64,000 nt of DNA from Nemertoderma westbladi. Taxonomy: Eukaryota > Xenacoelomorpha > Nemertodermatida > Nemertodermatidae. Location of the stretch: contig JAUCBJ010001234.1 of assembly GCA_032718475.1 (NCBI GenBank), positions 17,366 to 81,365 of the forward strand, in the 5' to 3' direction. The notes beneath the pieces are model-generated. The model searched no databases and was not told the DNA's origin. It saw only the letters and a list, made by a program, of their open reading frames with translations. Position numbers and translations under genes: made by a program. This document shows, piece by piece, positions 1 to 11,500 of the stretch. The number at the start of each line of letters is the position of its first letter. The first letter of the stretch is position 1.

Positions 1-10
1 ATTTGGGCCA

Positions 11-2190
11 ATAAGCTTAAAAGTGGCCAAAAAGTGGTACAAATTGACCGAAAAAATTTTGTCGGAAATTAGTGCAAAACCATTCGAAAGATAATTTCAT
101 GGCGAATCTTGTGATGGTAGAGGGAGAACATGACGCGCTGCTCAAAGGGAGATATATGGCAAAAACTAATGTCATATCTATAACGTTTTTGTCTACCACT
201 GTAACGCATTACAGTGATGACATTTATGGGACAAACCTCTGTAACGGCTATCTGTAACGGTAATTATGTTATATGGATTTTGCAGTATTTATAACTTATT
301 GCTTCGACAATAAGGTAATTTATTGGACAAACATCTGTAACAAACAGCGATATCTGACCATAACCATCGCATCCACTAAATTATATATGTACTTAATACA
401 CATGATTTCCAATAAATATAGAAAGAGTTTTTCACTAACATTTTTCTGTGTAACCGATAATCTTGTTTAACACGATTTTTTGTTATCCCGTATTAAATTT
501 TCTCAATCGCGCCGCTTTTTATATGCTTGTTTAAAATACTCTGTATAACAACCGCGGTCAATTTGTTATCTGTACTTATTTAACCGCTCCCTGGCGTTTC
601 TCTGCAACTGATTCAGAGACGTCCATTACCTCATCCAATAAACGGATCTGACTAAACTATCACAATAATATAAGTAGTGCACAAGTCCGTCATGTAAGTC
701 AGTAAGTGATGTTAAGCCAATGATTTCGAAATTGATAGTAAAATATAGGCCTTTTATACGCATTAGAGTATTTAATCATTAGAGTAAATTATAATCTTAC
801 ATTGAAGTTACACAAAGACTCACTGATAACAGTCACTGGATTATTTACTTTTGTTTATTTATTGCTTCATGTGAGATGAAATTAGATATACAAATTTATT
901 GAAGTCTATCTATATACGGACCCAGAAGCTCTGGATTCATACAATTTCATATGTGAAGTGAATCTGCGCTTTACTCCCCAGAATCCACAATCACCTCTTC
1001 CCGGATAGAGATAAACATGAATCCGTGTTTTACTCCCCTTACGGGATCCAGTAACACTTGGCAATGAAAATTAGCTTGAATTCGCATTTTGCATTCATTT
1101 CCGGATTTCATGAAAATCCGGATCCGCGTTTTAACCTCAAAATTCGAGAACCGATCCGGATCCTGCATCCAGTTCCGCGTTTTACACTTACCCATCCTAC
1201 ACTACCACATTACCATGAGCAGTAAGGATGTCAGTAGGAAGACGAAGAACGTATCAAACGAGTAGGCATTCAATATTGTCAGTGATGCCTTATTGTATTT
1301 CAGGATGACACTCCGTTACAGATAGGACTGTCATACAGATTGGACTGAAAACCTACAGTCTGTAACGCATCGATAACTGGTTATATAATGCGTTACAGAT
1401 GAGACATGCCCTATCTGTAACGCACTGCACTGTAACGGTGACGCGTTACAGATGGTTGACAAAAACGCTTACAACCGCTACACATCCTAGGTGTTTATTT
1501 ACCACATTAACTCTTGGGGTTAATGCGGCATAAATTAAAATTGCCTTTCCACACGTACCATTATACTTGTATGAGATTAATATTATCAAAATCTATGGCC
1601 ACATTTGTAGCGTTACAGATATGGACGTTTATGCTTTCTATATTGACTTTGTTAAACATAAATGCTTCCCAAATGAGCTTACCTTACCCTTTGTATGTGA
1701 TATTTGGCCTATATATGTTAGAAACCCTGTAGATTCTAAATATATCAAAATTGAAAACCTACAGTTACTACTTCAGATTCAAGACGTAAATGTTACATAT
1801 GTGACGCAAAAATTGAAAAATCCGTGCCCATTTTATGTATCGATCTCAAATGGTTCAACATGAATATTATGGCCTGAAATATATCGGAAAAGAAAGCAAA
1901 ACATCTAAGCTTCCCAACAATATATAGGTTTCCTATATATTTGCCACTTGGGGTGATAAAATTTACAGTTGTTTGTGGTCGTGTCATGTAAGGGACAACT
2001 GATTTTCACGATATTTCAGTCTTTAATGGGGCATATCTTTTGACTGCCTTAACAGATTTTCATAATTTTTAGTGCGTAAGCTGCGCAAATAAATTAGCTA
2101 CAAAATAATATATAACTTTATTACATACGAATAAATTACAGCATTTAAATTTTAACTTCCGGACAAACCATTGGCCACTTTTAAGCTTAT
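11..2190. repeat. 2.2-kb segment bounded by a perfect 20-bp inverted repeat
   Basis: The 20-mer at 11-30 (ATAAGCTTAAAAGTGGCCAA) recurs as its exact reverse complement at 2171-2190. The interior has no credible ORF; the short ORFs look random. A non-autonomous transposon with short terminal inverted repeats is the simplest reading, but no target duplication was identified and the left flank is cut by the window edge. A shorter relative of the motif (AAAAGTGGCCAAAA) is seen near 15535, so the motif may be a dispersed repeat end. Confidence 0.45.
195..1620. repeat. Dispersed CTGTAACG / CGTTACAG motif cluster
   Basis: The octamer CTGTAACG or its complement, often extended to ATCTGTAACG, occurs about ten times in 1.4 kb, in both orientations. 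Examples lie near 198, 238, 251, 1313, 1355, 1392, 1414, 1429, 1446 and 1608. At 198-213 and 1389-1460 the two orientations face each other. No gene is present. The motif may be a protein-binding site cluster or the residue of a decayed palindromic repeat; the sequence does not decide. Confidence 0.5.
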
Positions 2191-3026
2191 CCCATTTACA
2201 TTTACAGTCAATTCTGATTTTGCTGTAAATAAACCTTGAGTGTAACAAAAGTCTAGGCCTAGGAATGTCAGTTTGCCGGAAATATGTTTTTCAAGGAGAT
2301 TTCCGGAAAAGCACTTTAGTTAAAGCCAGGACACATAACCACTTCCAACACCACTAGATAGGAATCACTTGTTTCTAGTCTTTACTCAACTTGTCTGATA
2401 GGGTTACAATCATAATAACAAATAAAAGATGAAATAAAAAAATATTTCAAAAAAAAATATGAAAGCCTGTATTACGAGATAGCATCTTGCTCGACGCCCC
2501 GGATTGAACACGGGATCTCTTACCTCTAGGTAGAAATAGATTGAGGAACTACAAAAAAACGATTTATAATATTCCCAATTTTGAAATAAATTATTAACGA
2601 CAAATTATGCCAATTAATTCCCGTCTTGTAGGCCTTCGGTAATTCCAAATTAACCTAGAAGATATAAAATAAAAATATAAGTCTGTTTCTCACTTAACCA
2701 AATAAATTACTTTATTGGTCGTTTCAAACAAACTTTAAAATACTCTTCGGTTTTTTCTCCCTGCTAAGGCAGTTTAAAGAAAAAACGTCATAAGCTGTTT
2801 GATTGAAACTAAAATAAAGAAATCTTGGAAATATATATTAACAATAAGATAACAACCGACAAAATAAACAATAAGTAATTCAATAGCGATGTTAGACAAG
2901 TTATATTCTACAAAACATAACTAAATTATAAAAGAAGGTAAAATTTGGGATTAAATACATCCCAGAGGTAACAATATTATTAGCACATAAAAGCTAGGTG
3001 TTCTTATTAATCAACTGTATTACACC
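2191..3026. other. AT-rich non-coding stretch with a tRNA-like B-box fragment
   Basis: No coding region is seen. On the minus strand near 2485-2530 a short segment resembles the T-arm and variable region of a tRNA (GTGTTCAATCC flanked by complementary C and G runs). There is no recognisable A box or acceptor stem. It is best read as a fragment of a tRNA-derived SINE, not as a tRNA gene. Confidence 0.4.
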
Positions 3027-3868
3027 ATGTCCTGGAATATAGTGTCGTAATTCAGTCATAAGGACCCTCCCAAATTTTTTTACAATTATAGTAATGTGAA
3101 CGTATGAAATTTGAAACAGCTATAGTTCACCTCCTTTCTCCCTAGTGGGTGAGTCAGAATTTTTATTTTTGCTTTTATTCTTTAGCTACAAGCGTTTGAA
3201 AAAAGTGCCTCCAGGATAGTCGTACTGCAGTTATTCCTCAATCTTATATTGTTGGTACCAATGGAAAGCTGGTCATGTAAGGATTCCAAATATGTAAAAA
3301 TATTTTAATTTGGTTTGGAAATAGGTTTGGACATATGGTCATTCGAATGTTGCATGTATTTGCTTCCGCAGCAGGCTAATAATTATTATATTTAATAAAA
3401 TACACAATATTCTGGAACATGTTGTTTATCTCAATAGAAGCTGGGCAACAATGCAATGGCTATATAATAATACAAGTACGTGGATATTCATACATAAACA
3501 AAATGTTCTAGAACATGGTGTGTTTATTAAATATAATAAAATGGCCAGCAGCGGAAGTAATACATGCAACATTCGAATGCCCTTTTAATTTCCAACCAAA
3601 TTTTAACATTTTTGGAATCCTTGCATGGCCAGCGCTACCAACAAATTAATGAAGAATAACTGTAGTACAACTGCTGCAATATCGCTGGAGACACTTTTTT
3701 TAAACACTTATAGCTAAAGAAAGCAAAAAAAAAAAATTCTGATTCACCCACTAAGGAGAAAGAAGGTGAACTATAGCTGTTTCAAATAACCCATTATGAA
3801 TATTTGTAGAAAACTTTGGGGGGGGGGGGGTCCATGTCACTGAATTATGACTCAATATTCCAGGACAT
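3027..3868. mobile_element. Foldback (long inverted repeat) element
   Basis: The left arm (about 3027-3425) and right arm (about 3500-3868) are imperfect reverse complements over their whole length. The ends are ATGTCCTGGAATAT and ATATTCCAGGACAT. Matching internal blocks include the CACC/GGTGAACTATAGCTGTTTCAAA segment, the ATTCGAATG...GCATGTATT segment and the GAACATG segment next to a 75-bp centre. Such structure fits a foldback or long-TIR MITE. A poly-G run lies in the right arm near 3822-3831. No ORF is present. Confidence 0.8.
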
Positions 3869-4069
3869 AAATGATATATTAATGAAATAATTAAAGGTTT
3901 TATCAGTGATTGTAAAACTAATTAATGTGAGTAATTATCAAATTGGATGAGAACAACCACCAATATATAAAAGAATTACTAAAATTAGCACATAAATAAC
4001 GCACCTTCAGGCAAAACGTTTAGTATTTAGTATAATTATTTAGCAGGATGTTCAAAGCTTTACCTTTTT

Positions 4070-5265
4070 AGGGTGGCCCACAAAATTTACCACGTTTTCA
4101 TTTATTAATACTCATCCCCATATGAATGAAGGAGACCAACTTTGACTTTGGTATATGTCTGGATAAAAATTGTTGATATGGAAACTTTTTACAATAATTT
4201 ACTAAGGTTGGTAGACCTCAACATGGATGGGCACCCCCGATGACACCACGACGAGCGATGCTCAGCAGGCATAGCATCAATCACCGTTTATATTGCACGC
4301 TGACGACGTTCACTTATATCCCTAACGGAGTGAACTGCGCAGGTCACACTGAGACGGACTGGAGAGCATGGTGACCAAGGGATGGGGCCATCCGTGGCAA
4401 TCCAACGGCCAGGGGACGTCTGGCTGTTGGAGTCACGAACAACAATGCGATGGGGATTGGGACTCCATCTTGCTGAAAAACGTATTCCATCTGCTAATTG
4501 AATTTCGGCAGCAGAAAGGTCCGCAGCATATCAAGGTAGACCTTGAGCGACCCTTCAACCAACTTATTTCGGTACTCTATCTCCAAAATTCAGAAATTCC
4601 ATATGTTTTCTCGGCCACTTCTTCATTGCTAAATTACACGTTATTGAAATCTCTGTCTTCTAAAAGTTCCAGAATTTCATCAGTGGCCATCACCCTCACC
4701 AGATAATAGTTTGGCTTTAACCCATGTAATAACTGATCCTTGTACAGCCTGAACTTCAGTTGGTTACTCACAGGATATGCTAACGATACGCGACGCACAG
4801 ATGTGTCTCGGGTGGAAAGTACGTTTTAATCTTACCGGCAGAAATCTTCGCTGGAGAAAGGGGCGGTCTTCCAGAACCTTTTTACGAAGCACAGATTTTT
4901 CCGTTTCAAACTTGTTTGTTAAGCGTGCGATCACTTTTGTCAGGTGGACGCACACCTGGATAAAAATGTGTGTAAATTTTAAACTAGTGAGTTTTTAGAG
5001 TTTGTCTGGTAAAATAACTTAATGATAAAGACCTTCTGTTTTCCAGGATACTATATTTTCTAGAATCTGGAAGGTCTAGCAACTAACAGGCGATTGGTAT
5101 CGTTACTTGTTTAAAATGTCTAATATTTTCAAACGTACTAACTCAATTCCCATAGCAACAATTTTTATCCAATTATTGTCTAGGCAACATCAAGTTATCA
5201 ACTTTACATTTATAAGGGGATGCGCTATTGAAAAATGAAAAGGGGGTACATTTATCATAACATGA
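4070..5265 (-). mobile_element. Decayed Tc1/mariner-superfamily (IS630-type) DNA transposon
   Basis: The minus strand holds broken pieces of a DDE transposase. Near 4840-4955 a helix-turn-helix piece reads FETEKSVLRKK, the familiar family motif that precedes a proline/arginine-rich linker. Near 4400-4500 the catalytic-domain motif FQQDG is followed, after a frame change, by PHRIVVRD and then PGRWIATDGPIPWSP, matching the usual PGRWIGRxGPIxWPxRSPDL segment. Frame changes and stops interrupt the frame. Imperfect terminal inverted repeats of roughly 100 bp are visible: the left end near 4070-4190 matches the complement of 5140-5265 (for example GGATAAAAATTGTTG at left and CAACAATTTTTATCC at right). 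It is a dead copy. Confidence 0.75.
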
Positions 5266-5407
5266 TTGAGATTAAAGGTTTTGCACCTAGTTACATAATT
5301 TAGGATATTATTTATTACAAACGACATTGATTAGTTCTGTTTTATAACAGTGAGCGGTTTCTAGTTTATGTAAAACTGGTTAAATCAAATCTCATTGATT
5401 TCAGACT

Positions 5408-5413
5408 TTTATT
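5408..5413 (-). terminator. Poly(A) signal AATAAA of the MsrA gene
   Basis: AATAAA on the minus strand lies 35 bases after the TAG stop codon of the terminal MsrA exon. A second AATAAA lies about 100 bases further on. Placement and orientation fit a 3' end here. No SECIS-like structure is apparent in either short 3' UTR by eye. Confidence 0.6.
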
Positions 5414-5447
5414 GGTGAAGTATATTACAACTCGCATTCCATTCCAT

Positions 5448-5538
5448 CTACGGCTCAGCTAAATCCCGGAGGGTCGCCAGCTGATCTTCGGAAACACCGA
5501 GTTCCAACAATGAAGGTTCTTCTTCGTCTAACCACTTA
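5448..5538 (-). CDS. msrA: Terminal exon, probable MsrA C-terminus
   Basis: The acceptor TTTATCTGTTTCAG is followed by an open frame KWLDEEEPSLLELGVSEDQ, ending DLAEP and TAG, with AATAAA 35 bases later. Animal MsrA proteins typically end with an acidic segment then LGLSEEQ; this exon matches that pattern. Its entry phase equals the exit phase of the 19532-19660 exon. The link is inference because 14 kb separates them. An unrelated minus-strand gene whose other exons were not seen is the alternative. Confidence 0.65.
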
Positions 5539-8500
5539 CTGAAACAGATAAATAGTTAGTCAGTTCATCTAACCACTTACTGAAACAGATAAATAGTTAG
5601 TCAGTTAATCTAACCACTTCTGAAACAAATGAATAGTTAGTCAGTTCATCTAACCACTTACTGAAACAGATAAATAGTTAGTCAGTTCATCTAATCACTT
5701 ACTGAAACAGATAAAGTTAGTCAGTTCATCTAACCACTTACTGAAACAGATAAATAGTTAGTCAGTTCATCTTACCACTTACTGAAACAGATAAATAGTT
5801 AGTCAGTTCATCTAACCACTTACTGAAACAGATAAATAGTTAGTCAGTTCATCTAACCATTTAATGAAACAGATAAATAGTTAGTCAGTTCATCTAACCA
5901 CTTACTGAAACAGATAAAGTTAGTCAGTTCATCTAACCACTTACTGAAACAGATAAATAGTTAGCCAGTTCATCTAACCACTTACTGAAACAGATAAATA
6001 GTTAGTCAGTTCATCTAACCACTTACTGAAACAGATAAAGTTAGTTAGTTCATCTAACCACTTACTGAAACAGATAAAGTTAGTCAGTTCATCTAACCAT
6101 TTACTGAAACAGATAAATAGTTAGTCAGTTAATCCAACCACTTACTGAAACAGATAAAGTTAGTCAGTTCATCTAACCACTTACTGAAACAGATAAAGTT
6201 AGTCAGTTCATCTAACCACTTACTGAAACAGATAAAGTTAGTCAGTTCATCTAACCACTTACTGAAACAGATAAATAGTTAGTCAGTTCATCTAACCATT
6301 TACTGAAACAGATAAATAGTTAGCCAGTTCATCTAACCACTTACTGAAACAGATAAAGTTAGCCAGTTCATCTAACCACTTACTGAAACAGATAAAGTTA
6401 GTCAGTTCATCTAACCACTTACTGAAACAGATAAATAGTTAGTCAGTTCATCTAACCAATAAATGAAACAGATAAATAGTTAGTCAGTTCATCTAACCAC
6501 TTACTGAAACAGATAAATAGTTAGTCAGTTCATCTAACCACTTACTGAAACAGATAAATAGTTAGTCAGTTCATCTAACCACTTACTGAAACAGATAAAT
6601 AGTTAGTCAGTTCATCTAACCATTTAATGAAACAGATAAATAGTTAGTCAGTTCATCTAACCACTTACTGAAACAGATAAAGTTAGTCAGTTCATCTAAC
6701 CACTTACTGAAACAGATAAATAGTTAGCCAGTTCATCTAACCACTTACTGAAACAGATAAATAGTTAGTCAGTTCATCTAACCACTTACTGAAACAGATA
6801 AAGTTAGTTAGTTCATCTAACCACTTACTGAAACAGATAAAGTTAGTCAGTTCATCTAACCATTTACTGAAACAGATAAATAGTTAGTCAGTTAATCCAA
6901 CCACTTACTGAAACAGATAAAGTTAGTCAGTTCATCTAACCACTTACTGAAACAGATAAAGTTAGTCAGTTCATCTAACCACTTACTGAAACAGATAAAG
7001 TTAGTCAGTTCATCTAACCACTTACTGAAACAGATAAATAGTTAGTCAGTTCATCTAACCATTTACTGAAACAGATAAATAGTTAGCCAGTTCATCTAAC
7101 CACTTACTGAAACAGATAAAGTTAGCCAGTTCATCTAACCACTTACTGAAACAGATAAAGTTAGTCAGTTCATCTAACCACTTACTGAAACAGATAAATA
7201 GTTAGTCAGTTCATCTAACCAATAAATGAAACAGATAAATAGTTAGTCAGTTCATCTAACCACTTACTGAAACAGATAAATAGTTAGTCAGTTCATCTAA
7301 CCACTTACTGAAACAGATAAATAGTTAGTCAGTTCATCTAACCACTTACTGAAACAGATAAATAGTTAGTCAGTTCATCTAACCACTTACTGAAACAGAT
7401 AAATAGTTAGTCAGTTCATCTAACCATTTAATGAAACAGATAAATAGTTAGTCAGTTCATCTAACCACTTACTGAAACAGATAAAGTTAGTCAGTTCATC
7501 TAACCACTTACTGAAACAGATAAATAGTTAGCCAGTTCATCTAACCACTTACTGAAACAGATAAATAGTTAGTCAGTTCATCTAACCACTTACTGAAACA
7601 GATAAAGTTAGTTAGTTCATCTAACCACTTACTGAAACAGATAAAGTTAGTCAGTTCATCTAACCATTTACTGAAACAGATAAATAGTTAGTCAGTTAAT
7701 CCAACCACTTACTGAAACAGATAAAGTTAGTCAGTTCATCTAACCACTTACTGAAACAGATAAAGTTAGTCAGTTCATCTAACCACTTACTGAAACAGAT
7801 AAAGTTAGTCAGTTCATCTAACCACTTACTGAAACAGATAAATAGTTAGTCAGTTCATCTAACCATTTACTGAAACAGATAAATAGTTAGCCAGTTCATC
7901 TAACCACTTACTGAAACAGATAAAGTTAGCCAGTTCATCTAACCACTTACTGAAACAGATAAAGTTAGTCAGTTCATCTAACCACTTACTGAAACAGATA
8001 AATAGTTAGTCAGTTCATCTAACCAATAAATGAAACAGATAAATAGTTAGTCAGTTCATCTAACCACTTACTGAAACAGATAAATAGTTAGTCAGTTCAT
8101 CTAACCACTTACTGAAACAGATAAATAGTTAGTCAGTTCATCTAACCACTTACTGAAACAGATAAATAGTTAGTCAGTTCATCTAACCACTTACTGAAAC
8201 AAATAAATAATTAGTCAGTTCATCTAACCATTTAATGAAACAGATAAATAGTTAGTCAGTTCATCTAACCACTTACTGAAACAGATAAAGTTAGTCAGTT
8301 CATCTAACCATTTAATGAAACAGATAAATAGTTAGTCAATTCATCTAACCACTTACTGAAACAGATAAAGTTAGTCAGTTCATCTAACCATTTAATGAAA
8401 CAGATAAATAGTTAGTCAGTTCATCTAACCACTTACTGAAACAGATAAATAGTTAGTCAGTTCATCTAACCACTTACTGAAACAGATAAATAGTTAGTCA

Positions 8501-11500
8501 GTTCATCTAACCAATAAATGAAACAGATAAATAGTTAGTCAGTTCATCTAACCACTTACTGAAACAGATAAATAGTTAGTCAGTTCATCTAACCACTTAC
8601 TGAAACAGATAAATAGTTAGTCAGTTCATCTAACCACTTACTGAAACAGATAAATAGTTAGTCAGTTCATCTAACCACTTACTGAAACAGATAAATAGTT
8701 AGTCAGTTCATCTAACCACTTACTGAAACAGATAAATAGTTAGTCAGTTCCTCTAACCACTTACTGAAACAGATAAATAGTTAGTCAGTTCATCTAACCA
8801 CTTACTGAAACAGATAAATAGTTAGTCAGTTCATCTAACCACTTACTGAAACAGATAAATAATTAGTCAGTTCATCTAACCAATAAATGAAACAGATAAA
8901 TAGTTAGTCAGTTCATCTAACCACTTACTGAAACAGATAAATAGTTAGTCAGTTCATCTAACCACTTACTGAAACAGATAAATAGTTAGTCAGTTCATCT
9001 AACCAATAAATGAAACAGATAAATAGTTAGTCAGTTCATCTAACCACTTACTGAAACAGATAAATAATTAGTCAGTTCATCTAACCGCTTACTGAAACAG
9101 ATAAATAGTTAGTCAGTTCATCTAACCACTTACTGAAACAGATAAATAGTTAGTCAGTTCATCTAACCACTTACTGAAACAGATAAATAGTTAGTCAGTT
9201 CATCTAACCACTTACTGAAACAGATAAATAGTTAGTCAGTTCATCTAACCACTTACTGAAACAAATAAATAGTTAGTCAGTTCATCTAACCATTTAATGA
9301 AACAGATAAAGTTAGTCAGTTCATCTAACCATTTAATGAAACAGATAAATAGTTAGTCAGTTAATCCAACCACTTACTGAAACAGATAAATAGTTAGTCA
9401 GTTCATCTAACCATTTAATGAAACAGATAAAGTTAGTCAGTTCATCTAACCATTTAATGAAACAGATAAATAGTTAGTCAGTTCATCTAACCATTTAATG
9501 AAACAGATAAATAGTTAGTCAATTCATCTAACCACTTACTGAAACAGATAAAGTTAGTCAGTTCATCTAACCATTTAATGAAACAGATAAATAGTTAGTC
9601 AGTTCATCTAACCACTTACTGAAACAGATAAATAGTTAGTCAGTTCATCTAACCACTTACTGAAACAGATAAATAGTTAGTCAGTTCATCTAACCACTTA
9701 CTGAAACAGATAAATAGTTAGTCAGTTCATCTAACCACTTACTGAAACAGATACATAGTTAGTCAGTTCATCTAACCACTTACTGAAACAGATAAATAGT
9801 TAGTCAGTTCATCTAACCACTTACTGAAACAGATAAATAGTTAGTCAGTTCATCTAACCACTTACTGAAACAGATAAATAGTTAGTGAGTTCATCTAACC
9901 ACTTACTGAAACAGATAAATAGTTAGTGAGTTCATCTAACCAATAAATGAAACAGATAAATAGTTAGTCAGTTCATCTAACCACTTACTGAAACAAATAA
10001 ATAATTAGTCAGTTCATCTAACCATTTAATGAAACAGATAAATAGTTAGTCAGTTCATCTAACCACTTACTGAAACAGATAAATAGTTAGTCAGTTCATC
10101 TAACCACTTACTGAAACAGATAAATAGTTAGTCAGTTCATCTAACCACTTACTGAAACAGATAAAGTTAGCCAGTTCATCTAACCACTTACTGAAACAGA
10201 TAAATAGTTAGTCAGTTCATCTAACCACTTACTGAAACAGATAAATAGTTAGTCAGTTCATCTAACCATTTAATGAAACAGATAAATAGTTAGTCAGTTC
10301 ATCTAACCACTTACTGAAACAGATAAAGTTAGTCAGTTCATCTAACCATTTAATGAAACAGATAAATAGTTAGTCAATTCATCTAACCACTTACTGAAAC
10401 AGATAAAGTTAGTCAGTTCATCTAACCATTTAATGAAACAGATAAATAGTTAGTCAGTTCATCTAACCACTTACTGAAACAGATAAATAGTTAGTCAGTT
10501 CATCTAACCAATAAATGAAACAGATAAATAGTTAGTCAGTTCATCTAACCACTTACTGAAACAGATAAAGTTAGTCAGTTCATCTAACCATTTAATGAAA
10601 CAGATAAATAGTTAGTCAATTCATCTAACCACTTACTGAAACAGATAAAGTTAGTCAGTTCATCTAACCATTTAATGAAACAGATAAATAGTTAGTCAGT
10701 TCATCTAACCACTTACTGAAACAGATAAATAGTTAGTCAGTTCATCTAACCAATAAATGAAACAGATAAATAGTTAGTCAGTTCATCTAACCACTTACTG
10801 AAACAGATAAATAGTTAGTCAGTTCATCTAACCACTTACTGAAACAGATAAAGTTAGTCAGTTCATCTAACCATTTAATGAAACAGATAAATAGTTAGTC
10901 AATTCATCTAACCACTTACTGAAACAGATAAAGTTAGTCAGTTCATCTAACCATTTAATGAAACAGATAAATAGTTAGTCAGTTCATCTAACCACTTACT
11001 GAAACAGATAAATAGTTAGTCAGTTCATCTAACCAATAAATGAAACAGATAAATAGTTAGTCAGTTCATCTAACCACTTACTGAAACAGATAAATAGTTA
11101 GTCAGTTCATCTAACCACTTACTGAAACAGATAAAGTTAGCCAGTTCATCTAACCACTTACTGAAACAGATAAATAGTTAGTCAGTTCATCTAACCACTT
11201 ACTGAAACAGATAAATAGTTAGTCAGTTCATCTAACCATTTAATGAAACAGATAAATAGTTAGTCAGTTCATCTAACCACTTACTGAAACAGATAAAGTT
11301 AGTCAGTTCATCTAACCATTTAATGAAACAGATAAATAGTTAGTCAGTTCATCTAACCACTTACTGAAACAGATAAATAGTTAGTCAGTTCATCTAACCA
11401 ATAAATGAAACAGATAAATAGTTAGTCAGTTCATCTAACCACTTACTGAAACAGATAAATAGTTAGTCAGTTCATCTAACCACTTACTGAAACAGATAAA

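Noticed and set aside
2485-2530. tRNA gene on the minus strand
   Set aside because: A B-box-like T-arm is present but no A box, anticodon arm or acceptor stem could be drawn.
4368-4706. Plus-strand 112-codon ORF
   Set aside because: It is the antisense of the decayed mariner-like transposase.
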